64,000 bases of DNA from Echinicola rosea (GCF_005281475.1 NZ_CP040106.1:4740501-4804500); one strand, 5' to 3'. Counted from the first letter of the stretch, positions 1 through 10,418 are shown. A program made the numbers and translations. Notes: generated from the sequence alone by a model not told the origin.

Positions 1-404
1 ACAATAAACCCATAAGTTAAATTTCGGACGTTACCTCTGAGCTTTGACGAAGTACTTCAACTACCTTCATCTTCGCCAAAACCCAAATAAGACGCCAATC
101 CTAACGTCCACACATTCAACTACGTCAGTAATTCAAATTTATAATAATTACGCATACCAATCGATAATTATTAAAATTATTTTCAATCAATATGTTTAAT
201 TCATAAATTTTTTACATAAGTGGAGTGAAAACTTTAGAAATAGTGCTGCCACTTCATAAAAACCAAACGATAAAATGGGGCGCATGCCACCAACCACTTC
301 GCACCACAAAAAAATTATCCGTACAAATCAGATCAACGCGGTCCCTGATCTCCAGCCAACATCTCACTCATTTTAACTATTAGAAATCACCATTAATTTT
401 TAAT
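1..404. other. Intergenic, no gene recognised
   Basis: AT-rich stretch before the first gene. I see only very short open frames on either strand, no tRNA-like fold and no convincing Bacteroidota promoter pair. It probably holds the promoter of the downstream polysaccharide locus. Confidence 0.5.
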
Positions 405-446
405 TTGCACATCGTTTTGATATTAATGCTAACCAAACTAGCCAGC

Positions 447-2882
447 ATGCAAGTCAACTTTAAGCAGCAAGTCCTGCCACATCTTCTAGGGATCGTTTCA
501 TTTTACGTTTTGATCGTATTATATTTTTCCCCGATCGTTTTTGATGGAAAAATGATCTTCCAGAACGACATCCTTCAATGGGAAGGATCAGCCAAGGAAA
601 TGATTGATTTCCGCGAGGAAACCGGTGAAGAGGCTTTATGGACCAACAGCATGTTCGGTGGCATGCCTGCCTATCTGGTAAACACCGAGTACCCTGGAGA
701 CATCAGCAGGACAGTGATCAGCGCGATCACCTTAGGACTGCCCCATCCCATCAATGGACTATTCTTTGGCATGGTCAGCATGTACATTCTACTACTGACG
801 TTTCGGGTAAGGTCGGAGATTTCGGTCATGGGTGCTTGGGCATTTGCTTTTAATACCTTCCATATGCTCAGTCTGGAAGCCGGTCACAATGCCAAAATAT
901 GGGCCATTTGCCTCGTTCCGTTGATCTTGGCAGGGATAAACATGGCCTTTAACGGCAAAAGACTCTTGGGGTTTGCCGTTACGGCAGTGGCCTTGATGCT
1001 GCAGATTCGCTTTAACCACCTCCAGATCACCTACTACACCCTGATCGTTGTACTGATCTATGCCATTGGCCAATTAACGTATTATATCAAAGAAAAAAGG
1101 TTACCTGAATTTGGCAAAATAGCTGGAATCCTCATCGTAGGGGGGCTTATTGCGGTGGGCGCCAATGCCAACCGTCTAATATCTGTGCTGGAATACGGAA
1201 AATACTCCATACGTGGTGAAAAGCTTCTGGAATCCGCAGGAGACAATGAAGCAGGATTAAGCAAGGAATATGCCTTTAGTTGGTCACAGGGCAAACTCGA
1301 ATCCTTTACCTTGCTCATTCCAAACTTTTCAGGAGGCGCCAGTCAGGAGGGTCTTCCAAGCGATTCCAATGCCGCTGAAGCCCTTCAGCAAAACGGTGTC
1401 TCGGGCGCTCAGCTCACCAATTTTCTTCAAGGAGCCCCTACTTACTGGGGAGATCAACCCTTTACAGGTGGCCCCATATATGGCAGTATTATTATGGTAT
1501 TCCTATTTGTGATCGGCATTATCTATGCACCAAAGCGATTTAGGAATATTTTTGTCGCGGTCACCATCATATCCCTCATGCTTGCTTGGGGCAAAAACTT
1601 AGCTTGGTTCAATTTTACGCTGTTCGACATCCTTCCCGGTTACAATAAATTCCGTGCCGTATCGATGGCATTGGGGATCACCTTATTTGCGGTACCGGTC
1701 CTGGGATGTATCGGCTTGGAACATTTATACGCAGACCAAAATAAACAAAAGAAAACCAAAGCGCTATTGCTTTCCATTGGCATTGTAGGTGGTTTTGTGG
1801 TATTGCTGATCTTATTGGCAGGGGCTTTTGGATTCAAAGGCGCGGCAGACGCCAGCTTCCCCGGTTGGCTGACCGATGCATTGCGAGAAGACCGAAAAAG
1901 CATGCTCCGAAAAGACGCCCTCAGAAGCCTGGCTTTTATCCTCCCTAGTGCCTTGCTGATATTCTTTGCTATCAAAGGCAAGGTAAAATACCTTTATGCC
2001 ACAATGGGAATTGCGGTACTGGTGGTAGCTGATGTATGGACGATCAACAAACGCTACTTGAATGATGATTCCCTGAAGAAAAGTCCAAGTGAAAGTTACT
2101 TTGCTCCTACTCCTGCGGATAAAAAAGTCATGCAGGATGATGGTTATTTCAGGGTACTCAATCTCCAAAACACCTTCAAAGAAGCAAGGACCAGTTATCG
2201 CTTCCAGAGTATCGGAGGATACCATGGTGCCAAAATGAGGCGTTATCAGGACTTGATCGACAGGGTACTACAAACAGAAATTTCCGGCTTTGTAAAAAAA
2301 GCCCAAGAAGGAAATTTTGACTATGCCAACCTCCCTGCACTCAACATGCTCAACACCAAATACATTCTGGCCGGCAATAGCGAAAAGGCAGTTTTCCAAA
2401 ACCCCGAAGCCAATGGCCCAGCATGGTTTCCCCAAGAAATCGTAGCAGTAGGTAGCAATGATGAGGAAATAAGTAAAATCCCCCAAATCAACACCAAATC
2501 CCAAGCCACGGTCAATACCAATGAATTCGAGGTGGAAGCTGGTGCAGGAACGGTTTCTATCAAAAACCACCAACCCAACAAGCTGGAGTACACCGTCAAT
2601 GCATCCAAGGCGGGACTAGTGGTATTTTCTGAAATCTATTATCCTGAAGGATGGACAGCCACCATCAATGGTGAAAAAACAGAGATAATACGTACTGATT
2701 ACCTATTGAGAGGACTATTAGTACCGGAAGGTCCGTCAGAAGTGGTATTTAAATTTGAACCAACCAGCTATTATCGTGGTTCATTTATTTCGGTATCATG
2801 CCAATATTTTATTATATTACTTCTGATTATTGGGCTAATCTTACCGTTTACCAAATTTGCTGACTATGGAAGAAAAGGATAA
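447..2882 (+). CDS. YfhO family multi-spanning membrane protein
   Basis: Large integral membrane protein of the YfhO family, found in Gram-positive and Bacteroidota genomes and linked to glycosylation of surface polymers; in some members it acts as a GT-C-like membrane glycosyltransferase. The first two thirds is a run of hydrophobic segments separated by short charged loops. The C-terminal part (after about residue 560) is soluble and beta-rich, ending in a final membrane helix. The frame is open from a TTG at 405 and has another ATG at 426. I prefer the ATG at 447 because the protein then begins with a short polar stretch (MQVNFKQQ) before the first helix. The 3' end overlaps the next methyltransferase gene by 17 bp, so the two are probably cotranscribed. 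The family call is firm; the substrate is unknown. Confidence 0.85.
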   Translation: MQVNFKQQVLPHLLGIVSFYVLIVLYFSPIVFDGKMIFQNDILQWEGSAKEMIDFREETGEEALWTNSMFGGMPAYLVNTEYPGDISRTVISAITLGLPHPINGLFFGMVSMYILLLTFRVRSEISVMGAWAFAFNTFHMLSLEAGHNAKIWAICLVPLILAGINMAFNGKRLLGFAVTAVALMLQIRFNHLQITYYTLIVVLIYAIGQLTYYIKEKRLPEFGKIAGILIVGGLIAVGANANRLISVLEYGKYSIRGEKLLESAGDNEAGLSKEYAFSWSQGKLESFTLLIPNFSGGASQEGLPSDSNAAEALQQNGVSGAQLTNFLQGAPTYWGDQPFTGGPIYGSIIMVFLFVIGIIYAPKRFRNIFVAVTIISLMLAWGKNLAWFNFTLFDILPGYNKFRAVSMALGITLFAVPVLGCIGLEHLYADQNKQKKTKALLLSIGIVGGFVVLLILLAGAFGFKGAADASFPGWLTDALREDRKSMLRKDALRSLAFILPSALLIFFAIKGKVKYLYATMGIAVLVVADVWTINKRYLNDDSLKKSPSESYFAPTPADKKVMQDDGYFRVLNLQNTFKEARTSYRFQSIGGYHGAKMRRYQDLIDRVLQTEISGFVKKAQEGNFDYANLPALNMLNTKYILAGNSEKAVFQNPEANGPAWFPQEIVAVGSNDEEISKIPQINTKSQATVNTNEFEVEAGAGTVSIKNHQPNKLEYTVNASKAGLVVFSEIYYPEGWTATINGEKTEIIRTDYLLRGLLVPEGPSEVVFKFEPTSYYRGSFISVSCQYFIILLLIIGLILPFTKFADYGRKG

Positions 2883-3576
2883 ATACATCAGTTTTTATGA
2901 TCAATTTTCTACTGATTCCAGAAAAAAGGAAATCAGTGAACTGAATGGAAGTATTCTGGAGAAATTGATGGTAGAAGGATTAAAATCCAACCACAAGATC
3001 GTCGAAGGCGGCTGTGGACTGGGTGAGCTGAGCCATATTTTGGCAAATAAAGTAAAAAACGGAAAAGTCCTTGGTGTTGATATCAATGAAGACACCGTCC
3101 AAAGGGCATCTGAACTTTGGAAAAAGCAGAAAAACCTGACTTTCATAAAAGCAGAAATGAAGGCGTTTGAAAACCGGGGCGAGACGTACGATTTTTTTGT
3201 ATTGACTGATATTCTTCAGCAAGTATCCACGGACAAACACCTCAAGTTATTTGAGGCGGTCAGAAGGCACTCTCATGAGGATACCACCATATTCATTAAC
3301 CTTCCCACCCCGCGGTTTTCTGAGTGGAAAGCTCACAATGACCCGGAAAGCCTTCAGTTTGTCGAGCCATCCGTAAACATCGCCGGACTGGTCGAAAGCC
3401 TGACCTTAAATGATTTTTACTTGGAAAAAGCAGTGCCCTATAATGTCTTCTATGAAGAAAATGACTTTCAATATTTTATTTTCAAACCATTGACAAGAAT
3501 CACCGTTCCTACGCCAAAGAAAAAGTGGGCAAACCTAAAAGAAAAACTGCCAACCAACTTATTGGGCTTGCTTTAG
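2866..3576 (+). CDS. Class I SAM-dependent methyltransferase
   Basis: Soluble methyltransferase-like protein of about 236 residues. The glycine-rich SAM loop is visible near residue 50 (EGGCGLGEL), followed by an acidic residue in GVDIN at the end of strand 2, as expected for a Rossmann-type methyltransferase. The ATG at 2866 lies inside the 3' end of the YfhO gene, so the start gives a 17-bp overlap and suggests translational coupling. Another ATG lies three codons upstream. In this setting, between a YfhO protein and a family 2 glycosyltransferase, it probably methylates a sugar or lipid-linked glycan, but the substrate is inferred from context only. Confidence 0.75.
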   Translation: MEEKDKYISFYDQFSTDSRKKEISELNGSILEKLMVEGLKSNHKIVEGGCGLGELSHILANKVKNGKVLGVDINEDTVQRASELWKKQKNLTFIKAEMKAFENRGETYDFFVLTDILQQVSTDKHLKLFEAVRRHSHEDTTIFINLPTPRFSEWKAHNDPESLQFVEPSVNIAGLVESLTLNDFYLEKAVPYNVFYEENDFQYFIFKPLTRITVPTPKKKWANLKEKLPTNLLGLL

Positions 3577-3595
3577 TACACAAGCTCCCCTACAT

Positions 3596-4456
3596 ATGAT
3601 GTTAGACTATTGTGTAATCATTCCTGCGCACAATGAAGCGCAGTATGTATCATTATTGCTCGATTCCCTTACCCAACAATCACTCCTTCCCAGACAAGTG
3701 GTTATCGTCAACGATAATTCTACGGACCACACCGCAACCATCATCGATCGGTATGCGAATGATTTCCCTTGGATCACGGCAGTTCATAGCCAAACGGAAG
3801 CCTCCCGCCTACCCGGCAGCAAAGTAGTGGCGGCATTTGAGAAGGGGTTGGAGGCAGTCAATCACCCCTTTGATTTTATTGTAAAGCTGGATGCAGACTT
3901 GATTCTCCCCAAAAATTATTTCCAAGAAATTGCGACCATCTTCCAACAGCAGCCCAAGGCAGGAATCGTCGGCGGGTTTGCTTACGAAAAAGTAGGGGCT
4001 AAATGGACGCTTAACCACCCAATGGGAAAAGACCACGTTAGAGGCGCTTTCAAGGCATATCGTAAGGATTGTTTTGACCAAATGAATGGCCTGCGGTGCA
4101 CCATTGGCTGGGATACCATCGACGAGCTGCTGGCGAGGTACCATGGCTTTGCGGTCATCACTGTTCCTGAACTGAAAGTAAAACATTTGCGTCCCACAGG
4201 TTCAGCCTATTCCAAAAAAGCCAAGTACTTACAAGGCCAAGCCATGTACAAGATGCGTTATGGGCTGGGAATTGCTTTTTTATCCATGGCCAAGGTCACA
4301 TGGAAACAGCAAAAACCACGGTATTTATGGGACAGCATGATAGGATACATCGCTTCGTTTTTTGATAAGACCGAAAGAGCTGTCACAAAAGAAGAAGGAA
4401 AGTTTATTCGATCTTATCGTTGGAAAAACATCTTTCAAAAGATCAGCGGTAAATAA
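3596..4456 (+). CDS. Family 2 glycosyltransferase
   Basis: GT-A fold glycosyltransferase of about 286 residues. The N-terminus has the typical VIIPAHNEA strand-loop for nucleotide-sugar binding, followed by VNDNSTD, and the metal-binding DxD motif is seen as KLDADLIL near residue 100. No long membrane segment is obvious, so it is probably cytoplasmic or peripherally attached. Two adjacent ATGs (3596 and 3599) could both serve as the start. It lies 19 bp after the preceding methyltransferase in the same orientation, within the surface-polysaccharide cluster. The donor and acceptor cannot be read from sequence. Confidence 0.85.
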   Translation: MMLDYCVIIPAHNEAQYVSLLLDSLTQQSLLPRQVVIVNDNSTDHTATIIDRYANDFPWITAVHSQTEASRLPGSKVVAAFEKGLEAVNHPFDFIVKLDADLILPKNYFQEIATIFQQQPKAGIVGGFAYEKVGAKWTLNHPMGKDHVRGAFKAYRKDCFDQMNGLRCTIGWDTIDELLARYHGFAVITVPELKVKHLRPTGSAYSKKAKYLQGQAMYKMRYGLGIAFLSMAKVTWKQQKPRYLWDSMIGYIASFFDKTERAVTKEEGKFIRSYRWKNIFQKISGK

Positions 4457-4508
4457 CACGATTTTTTTATAAGTTTGACCACCAAAAGCTAAAGTTCCCC
4501 AATCAAAC

Positions 4509-5225
4509 ATGGCAAATCCCCTCATCGAACAATTAAAAATAGCCCAAAAAAAGAGTATCCTCCCTAACACTAACTGGAAAAGGGAAAGAGGTGCCGGGCT
4601 GGAATACCTTCGCTACAGGATTTGCCGGCCACTAATCAAGGGAGTATTTTACACCTACAGGTGGTGGAATAAACCTGCTCCTTGGTTTGCCCCTTCCGCT
4701 GTCAACTTCCTTAAATCGTGGCTGGACAAAGACATGGTTGGGTTGGAATTTGGAAGTGGATCCAGCAGCAAGTTCTTTGCTTCCCGGGTCAATAAACTGG
4801 TGAGCGTAGAGCACCATGAAGGCTGGTACACCCATGTACACCGGTGGATGGATGAAAATGGTCTGGAAAACATCGATTACCGATTAATTACTGAAAAAGA
4901 AATCGATGAACCCAAAAACCTCCCCGCCTTCTTCAAAACGCATCAATTAACCAAAAAAGACTATCCCTACAAAACAGAGTTTTGGGACTATTTTCATGTG
5001 GCAGATGAATTTGAAGAGGGGTATTTTGATTTCGTTTTGGTGGATGGACGCGCCAGAGTGGCCTGCTTGCTCAATTCACTTCCCAAACTCAAATCCGGCG
5101 GGCTGATGATTCTGGACAATTCCGATCGGCCTAGCTATCAGCTGGCCTTTAGGGTATTGAAGGATTGGGAGCATTTCACCTGTACCACGGGACTATCGGA
5201 CACCACTTTTTGGATCAAACCATAA
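4509..5225 (+). CDS. Methyltransferase-like protein of the polysaccharide cluster
   Basis: Protein of 238 residues with a Rossmann methyltransferase core. A glycine-rich motif (LEFGSGSSSKFF) lies near residue 78, the acidic strand-2 end is SVEHHEGW, and a later FDFVLVDGRARV plus GGLMILDN matches the post-motif strands seen in O-methyltransferase-like proteins. It is followed after 3 bp by the flippase gene, consistent with one operon. Substrate unknown; modification of a sugar or of a polysaccharide intermediate is the contextual guess. Confidence 0.7.
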   Translation: MANPLIEQLKIAQKKSILPNTNWKRERGAGLEYLRYRICRPLIKGVFYTYRWWNKPAPWFAPSAVNFLKSWLDKDMVGLEFGSGSSSKFFASRVNKLVSVEHHEGWYTHVHRWMDENGLENIDYRLITEKEIDEPKNLPAFFKTHQLTKKDYPYKTEFWDYFHVADEFEEGYFDFVLVDGRARVACLLNSLPKLKSGGLMILDNSDRPSYQLAFRVLKDWEHFTCTTGLSDTTFWIKP

Positions 5226-5228
5226 CCT

Positions 5229-6719
5229 ATGGGCACCATCAGGACGCAGTCTTCACAAACGACCATCATCGCCTATGCGGGTATCCTGATCGGCTTTGTC
5301 GGTTCTGCTTTACTGCGTCCTAAAATCCTCTCAGAGGGTGAAATTGGCCTGCTCCAACTGGTGCTAAATACTACAGCTCTTTTTGCTTCCATCTTTACCT
5401 TGGGCACCAACCTCACCACCCTCAAGATGGTGCCAGAGTTCAAAACCAAGCCTGAAAAGAAAAGAAGTTTCATTACCTTTTCACTATTGGTGGGAATGGT
5501 GGGTTTACTCTTGGCGGTACCCGTTTTTCTACTTACAAAGACATTTATCTTCCAAACCCAAGATGGAGGATTTGAGGGATTTGCCTACAACAATGAATTT
5601 TACCTTGGTATGCTAGTGGTCATTGGCTTTAGGATTTTCCAATACATATTGGACGCCTATTTACGCACCAACCACCAGCCGCTTCCTGGTGTGATCGCCG
5701 AGAGCATCATACAAAAGGCCCTGCCCATCCTTGGTTTAGTGTTTTTTTATTTTCGCTTGATCAATTTCCAGCAACTCATTTACCTTAACCTGGCCATTTT
5801 CATCCTTCCAGTCACCATCTCCTTCGTCATGCTAAAGCGTGCCAAGGTATTTACTCTTGGAAAGCCGGGGCCTTTTACGCCGGATGAAAAAAAGACCATT
5901 GCCGGAATCTCCTCCTCGGGAATTCTGGAAATCCTAAGTGGTGGTTTGATCCTGTACATTGATACCTATATGGTACAGTGGCTGATGGGGGAAGATGCGG
6001 TGGGCGTCTATACCACCCTGTTCTTTTTTGGCGTGGTCATCAGTGTCCCGGCCAAAGCCATCCGAAGGGTATCTATCGTGACCATTTCAGAATCCATGGC
6101 GCAAGGTGACTATTCCACGATCCAGTCGATCTACAAGAAAAGCAGCCAGACCTTGTTGGTAGTCGGTGGCTTGTTGTTTCTGGGCATTTGGTGCAACCGC
6201 TACAGTGTTGGTGGCTACCTGGGTGAAAGTTATGCTGCTGCCATCCCTGTCCTGCTTTATACCGCACTGGCCCAACTGGTGGATTGTATCACTTCTGTCA
6301 ATTACCAAATCATCGCGGTTTCAAAACACTATTATTACAACCTCTTTATGGGTTTTTTGACACTTGCCTTGCTGATTGCCACCAATTACTTTCTAATTCC
6401 TATCATGGGCGTCACTGGTGCGGCAGTGGCTTCCCTGATCAGCATGGCCTTGATCAATGCGCTTCGCTACTTCTTTCTTCGTCAAAAGTACCAGCTAAGT
6501 CCATTCACCTCCGAAAACCTAAAAACCACTCTGATCATAGCGGGAGTTTGGGCTGTTACGGACTGGATTCCGAATGTCGAAAATATTTACCTCAATTTGA
6601 TCCTAAAAGGAGCCATCGTACTGCTCCTGTACATCCCCGCAGTATATTTCACCAAATGCTCCCCAGACTTCAATGTCGTGGTCAATAAGTACTTGAGAAA
6701 AATCGGCATCGATCCGTAA
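5229..6719 (+). CDS. Wzx-like polysaccharide flippase (MOP superfamily)
   Basis: Integral membrane protein of 496 residues with some 12-14 hydrophobic segments spread over its length, as in lipopolysaccharide and capsule flippases that move lipid-linked oligosaccharides across the inner membrane. The N-terminus (QSSQTTIIAYAGILIGFVGS) resembles this family's first helix. The gene begins 3 bp after the preceding methyltransferase-like gene and ends the plus-strand half of the polysaccharide locus. The downstream glycosyl genes are on the opposite strand and converge with it. Confidence 0.8.
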   Translation: MGTIRTQSSQTTIIAYAGILIGFVGSALLRPKILSEGEIGLLQLVLNTTALFASIFTLGTNLTTLKMVPEFKTKPEKKRSFITFSLLVGMVGLLLAVPVFLLTKTFIFQTQDGGFEGFAYNNEFYLGMLVVIGFRIFQYILDAYLRTNHQPLPGVIAESIIQKALPILGLVFFYFRLINFQQLIYLNLAIFILPVTISFVMLKRAKVFTLGKPGPFTPDEKKTIAGISSSGILEILSGGLILYIDTYMVQWLMGEDAVGVYTTLFFFGVVISVPAKAIRRVSIVTISESMAQGDYSTIQSIYKKSSQTLLVVGGLLFLGIWCNRYSVGGYLGESYAAAIPVLLYTALAQLVDCITSVNYQIIAVSKHYYYNLFMGFLTLALLIATNYFLIPIMGVTGAAVASLISMALINALRYFFLRQKYQLSPFTSENLKTTLIIAGVWAVTDWIPNVENIYLNLILKGAIVLLLYIPAVYFTKCSPDFNVVVNKYLRKIGIDP

Positions 6720-6784
6720 ACGCTGGCCAAGGACTCCTTATTTAGATCAAAACTCCAAAAAATCTCCCTACTTTAGACCTTACC

Positions 6785-7879
6785 TTACTGAAAAAATCGT
6801 TGTACCTCCTCACAGACTCTCCTCACATCATCTTCGTGAAGATATGGATGCAAGGGAAGGGAGAGGGTGAGATTGGAAAGTCTGGAGGCTACAGGAAATT
6901 CCTTGTTCACTTTAAAAGCCCTCATAGCAGTAACAGGAAGCGGATAATGAACAGCAGTACCAATTCCCTTTTCTGCCAAATAAGCCTTCAAGGCATCACG
7001 TTGCACTGTCTGAATGGTAAAAAGATGGGCGTTATGATCTTCCTCCACTATACTTGATGGCACAGTGATCCCCTTAAGATGCTGCAAATGATCAAGATAG
7101 CTCTTTGCCAGCCCTTTACGTTTTTGCTGCCAGGCCTCGAAATAAGGAAATTTCACATTTAAAAATGCTGCTTGTAGGGTATCGACCCGGCCATTCCTCC
7201 CGACGATTTCATGCCTATCCCTACGTGATTGCCCATGGTTCAACAGCAACCGTAACTTTTCTGCCAACGCAGCATCCTGGACAACCAATAGCCCCGCTTC
7301 TCCAAGTGCACCCAGGTTTTTGGTTGGATAAAAACTAAAACAGCCGATCGCTCCATACGTCCCTGCACTCCTGCCCCTTTGTACTGCCCCAAAAGCTTGT
7401 GCGGCATCTTCTATGACGTGAATTCCAGTATTTACCGTTAGTTTGAGCAACCGCTCCATGTTTACCATTTTTCCATAAAGATGCACGGGGATGATGGCCC
7501 TTGTGCGAGCAGTCAACAAGGAAGGAAGCTGCAATAGATCCATCAGGCCATGACCATCCACATCGCAAAAAACCACCTTTGCGCCCACCATGCTGACCAC
7601 TTCCGCTGTGGATACCCAAGTCAACGCCGGCACGATCACCTCATCATCGGGACCAATCTCCAACGCTCGCAATGCCAGCTCCAATGCGTCCGTTCCATTG
7701 GCGCAGGGGATTGCGTGAGGTACGTTTAAATACTCCCGCATCGTTTTCTCCAGCGCATCAACTTCCTCGCCGCCAGAAAACAGGCCTTTTTCCAGCAGTT
7801 TGGCAAACTTCACCTTCAGCTCATCGGCCAAGTCGGCGTGCATGGGCGCTAGTTCAAGAAATGGAATCGATCTGCTCAT
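6785..7879 (-). CDS. DegT/DnrJ/EryC1/StrS family aminotransferase
   Basis: PLP-dependent sugar aminotransferase of 364 residues, a family that transaminates nucleotide-linked keto-sugars for surface glycans. The start reads IPFLELAPMHADLADELK. The PLP-contacting region ALTWVSTAEVV and the catalytic lysine in SFYPTKNLGALGEAG (about residue 185) are both present. Its 5' end overlaps the 3' end of the upstream glycosyltransferase gene by 26 bp on the minus strand, so the two are almost certainly cotranscribed. The exact sugar is not deducible. Confidence 0.9.
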   Translation of the reverse strand: MSRSIPFLELAPMHADLADELKVKFAKLLEKGLFSGGEEVDALEKTMREYLNVPHAIPCANGTDALELALRALEIGPDDEVIVPALTWVSTAEVVSMVGAKVVFCDVDGHGLMDLLQLPSLLTARTRAIIPVHLYGKMVNMERLLKLTVNTGIHVIEDAAQAFGAVQRGRSAGTYGAIGCFSFYPTKNLGALGEAGLLVVQDAALAEKLRLLLNHGQSRRDRHEIVGRNGRVDTLQAAFLNVKFPYFEAWQQKRKGLAKSYLDHLQHLKGITVPSSIVEEDHNAHLFTIQTVQRDALKAYLAEKGIGTAVHYPLPVTAMRAFKVNKEFPVASRLSNLTLSLPLHPYLHEDDVRRVCEEVQRFFQ

Positions 7880-9164
7880 CGAGCAATTGGGCTAGTTTTT
7901 TGGTCAATGTTTTACGTTCAAAGCGCGTAATGTCACGATCAGCCGAAGTCTCTTCTTCCATCAAAGCCTGATCAGTGAGGTATTGCCTTACTCCCGGCAC
8001 ATCTTCATGGGAAAATACACTACCCGCTCCGGCTTCGTTGATAATCGTGGCAGCATCCCCTTTTGGATCTCCCAAGGCTACGATATTTCTCCCCGTGGCA
8101 ATGTACTCAAACAATTTTCCGGGGATATTTCCCTTTGCATTCTTGGTGTTCGTCAGGATCAATAGCAGCATGTTTGAACGTTCGTAAAAAGCAAAAACCT
8201 CCTCATGAGGCACGTATCCTGCAAATTCCACTCGCTCCGAAAGCCACGGATCACCTTCGATATAGTGCGTGACTTTTTCACTTACGCGCCCCACAAAGGT
8301 CAGCTTCACCTCTCTGGCACCCGCTTCGAATGCAGCTTTAAATGCTTCCAAAAAGGGTAATGGATTGCGTATCGCATCAATGATCCCCGTATAGACGACC
8401 TCAAACACACCATTACCTTCCTTTTCCTTCTTGAATCCTTTAGGTAAATCTGCCGAATCAAAACCATTGGTGATCAAATCGATGCTACGGCCTGCTATCT
8501 TTTCCAACTCTCCTTTAAAGGTAGGAGAAATAGTCACCACCTTTTCGGCTTCTTCGAACACCGACTTTTCCAGTTTCTCGTGTCTTCTACGGATACTTTT
8601 CATCATCGGGAGGGTATCCAAAAATTCCCAAGTGGACCAAGGATCCCTAAAATCTGCTACCCAAAGTAGTCCTGTCTTTCGTTTAAGGTTACGCCCTATC
8701 AAATGCATGCTGTGAGGTGGGCCGGTGGTGATGATGGCTTTGATATTGTTTCTCCTGACGATGTCTTCCAAAAATTCCACGGATGGCTTCACCCAAAACA
8801 CCCTTGGATCCGGGACAATGGCATTGGCACGGAGCCAAATGGCGGTCTGGTCAAACCAGTTTTTCTTCCGCTTTTCAATCAATTTGGAAGGGTCTGCAAT
8901 TTTGCCTCCTTTTTTTTTCTTCAAAAACCGGAACACCCCATATGGCTCCCAAATGGGAAATTTGATGATCTCCCATTGCGGGGAGACCTCCTTGTTCATC
9001 GTCTCATCTTTCAGCTCAAAATCAGGGTTTTCGGGAGTAAAAATCACCGGTTCCCAGCCAAAATCAGGCAAAAATTTGGCGAATTTTAGCCAGCGCTGTA
9101 CGCCAGATCCAGCGCTTGGCGGCCAATAATAAGTGATGATCAATACCTTCTTGGTGTCTTTCAT
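7854..9164 (-). CDS. Glycosyltransferase, GT-B fold (family 4-like)
   Basis: Protein of 436 residues with the two-domain GT-B plan. The N-terminal glycine-rich stretch YYWPPSAGSGVQRW is typical of family 4-like enzymes in Bacteroidota surface loci. The C-terminal domain has YTGIID, the central FVGRVSEKV strand and a donor-binding region near FEYIATGRNIVALG. No signal peptide is visible. It overlaps the downstream aminotransferase gene and precedes it in transcription, so both likely serve the same glycan. Confidence 0.82.
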   Translation of the reverse strand: MKDTKKVLIITYYWPPSAGSGVQRWLKFAKFLPDFGWEPVIFTPENPDFELKDETMNKEVSPQWEIIKFPIWEPYGVFRFLKKKKGGKIADPSKLIEKRKKNWFDQTAIWLRANAIVPDPRVFWVKPSVEFLEDIVRRNNIKAIITTGPPHSMHLIGRNLKRKTGLLWVADFRDPWSTWEFLDTLPMMKSIRRRHEKLEKSVFEEAEKVVTISPTFKGELEKIAGRSIDLITNGFDSADLPKGFKKEKEGNGVFEVVYTGIIDAIRNPLPFLEAFKAAFEAGAREVKLTFVGRVSEKVTHYIEGDPWLSERVEFAGYVPHEEVFAFYERSNMLLLILTNTKNAKGNIPGKLFEYIATGRNIVALGDPKGDAATIINEAGAGSVFSHEDVPGVRQYLTDQALMEEETSADRDITRFERKTLTKKLAQLLDEQIDSIS

Positions 9165-9263
9165 AGGGTAAAGATAGAAGGTTATTGGAAGAATGTAGAT
9201 TCCAAAATTGTAAAATTAAGAATGACTTTGCAGCCCGCAATCTATAGATTACTGAATCCTTGG

Positions 9264-10418
9264 TTACTGATGCCCGGTCAATCTGTGGTATTTTTCCAAA
9301 ATCAATGCATGCATCCTTCTTCTGTCGTACTTTTCGACCACTTCCTTAAACAATACATCCGCCAATACCTGCATCGATTCTCTCTTGACATAGGCAAATT
9401 CCAAGGCATCCTTCAGCACCGACACGCTCTTTACCGGAAATACCAACCCGGTTTTCTTGTTGCGAACAATGTCGGTATTGCCCGGGATATCAGAACAGAT
9501 CACCGGTACCTGCATGGCTCCTGCTTCCAAAATAACATTTGGAAAACCCTCCCTGTGGGAAGCATGGACCAGCACATCGGAAATGGCCAAGTAGTGCTCC
9601 ACGTGGTCTGACCAACTCACCTGCACAATTCTGGGGTGATCTTCAATTTTCCGAATGACATCTTCATCCAAGGGATCCAAGTGCTGCTCATAGTCGCCCA
9701 GCAGTACCAGTTTGGACTTATTTACAATCTTGGATTTTAGAAATGCCTCCACTAATTCCTGAATACCTTTGTCCTTCACCAGCCTTCCTACAGCCAAAAT
9801 GATAAAATCATTCTCCCCGGGCATCACCCGCATCGTAGCTGCTACCAAGTGGTTTTCTTTCAAATTTTCTCGACTAAAACGAACGAGATCTACACCATTG
9901 GAAGAGCCATTCCCCAGCACTTCCAATTTCTCTGGTCGGGCGAGTTTTTCTTTCTCAATAAAGGATTTTAATGAATGGGCATTTGGCCAAATATGGGTGG
10001 CGTATCTAAACGTCCAGCGCTCTGCATTTTCCAGCATCTTCCGCTTGCTGTCTTTGGTCACCACATAGGGCAATCCGGCGACCGTATGAATCCGGATCTT
10101 CACCCCTGCCAGCTTTGCCGCCAGCATCCCCAAAAGCCCGGCCTTAGGTGTGTGCGTATGGACAATGTCCGGCTTTTCGGTTTTTAGTAATTGGTACAGC
10201 TTCCAGAGACTTACTAAATCCTGTAAAGGCGTAATTTGTCGGGTAAAGGGAATGCTTTGGTGCTCGCAGCCCTCTTTTGAAATGATTTCATTGACTTCTT
10301 TCCCTCCTGCACTCACCATCTGCACGTCCCAGCCAGCAGCTTTCATGTACTTCATTTGACCCGAAAGCAACAACTTTAATGAGAGGGGTACAGTGGTAAT
10401 CCGTATCAGCTTTGGCAT
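9264..10418 (-). CDS. Glycosyltransferase family 4
   Basis: GT-B glycosyltransferase of 384 residues. The acceptor domain contains DIVHTHTPKAGLLGMLAAK, characteristic of the family. The donor domain has ILAVGRLVKDKGIQELVEAF and the catalytic E(x7)E-like segment HASHREGFPNVILEAGA. It is the first gene of the minus-strand half of the polysaccharide locus, about 100 bp upstream of the next glycosyltransferase. Specificity unknown; GalNAc/QuiNAc- or Fuc-transferring relatives are common. Confidence 0.87.
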   Translation of the reverse strand: MPKLIRITTVPLSLKLLLSGQMKYMKAAGWDVQMVSAGGKEVNEIISKEGCEHQSIPFTRQITPLQDLVSLWKLYQLLKTEKPDIVHTHTPKAGLLGMLAAKLAGVKIRIHTVAGLPYVVTKDSKRKMLENAERWTFRYATHIWPNAHSLKSFIEKEKLARPEKLEVLGNGSSNGVDLVRFSRENLKENHLVAATMRVMPGENDFIILAVGRLVKDKGIQELVEAFLKSKIVNKSKLVLLGDYEQHLDPLDEDVIRKIEDHPRIVQVSWSDHVEHYLAISDVLVHASHREGFPNVILEAGAMQVPVICSDIPGNTDIVRNKKTGLVFPVKSVSVLKDALEFAYVKRESMQVLADVLFKEVVEKYDRRRMHALILEKYHRLTGHQ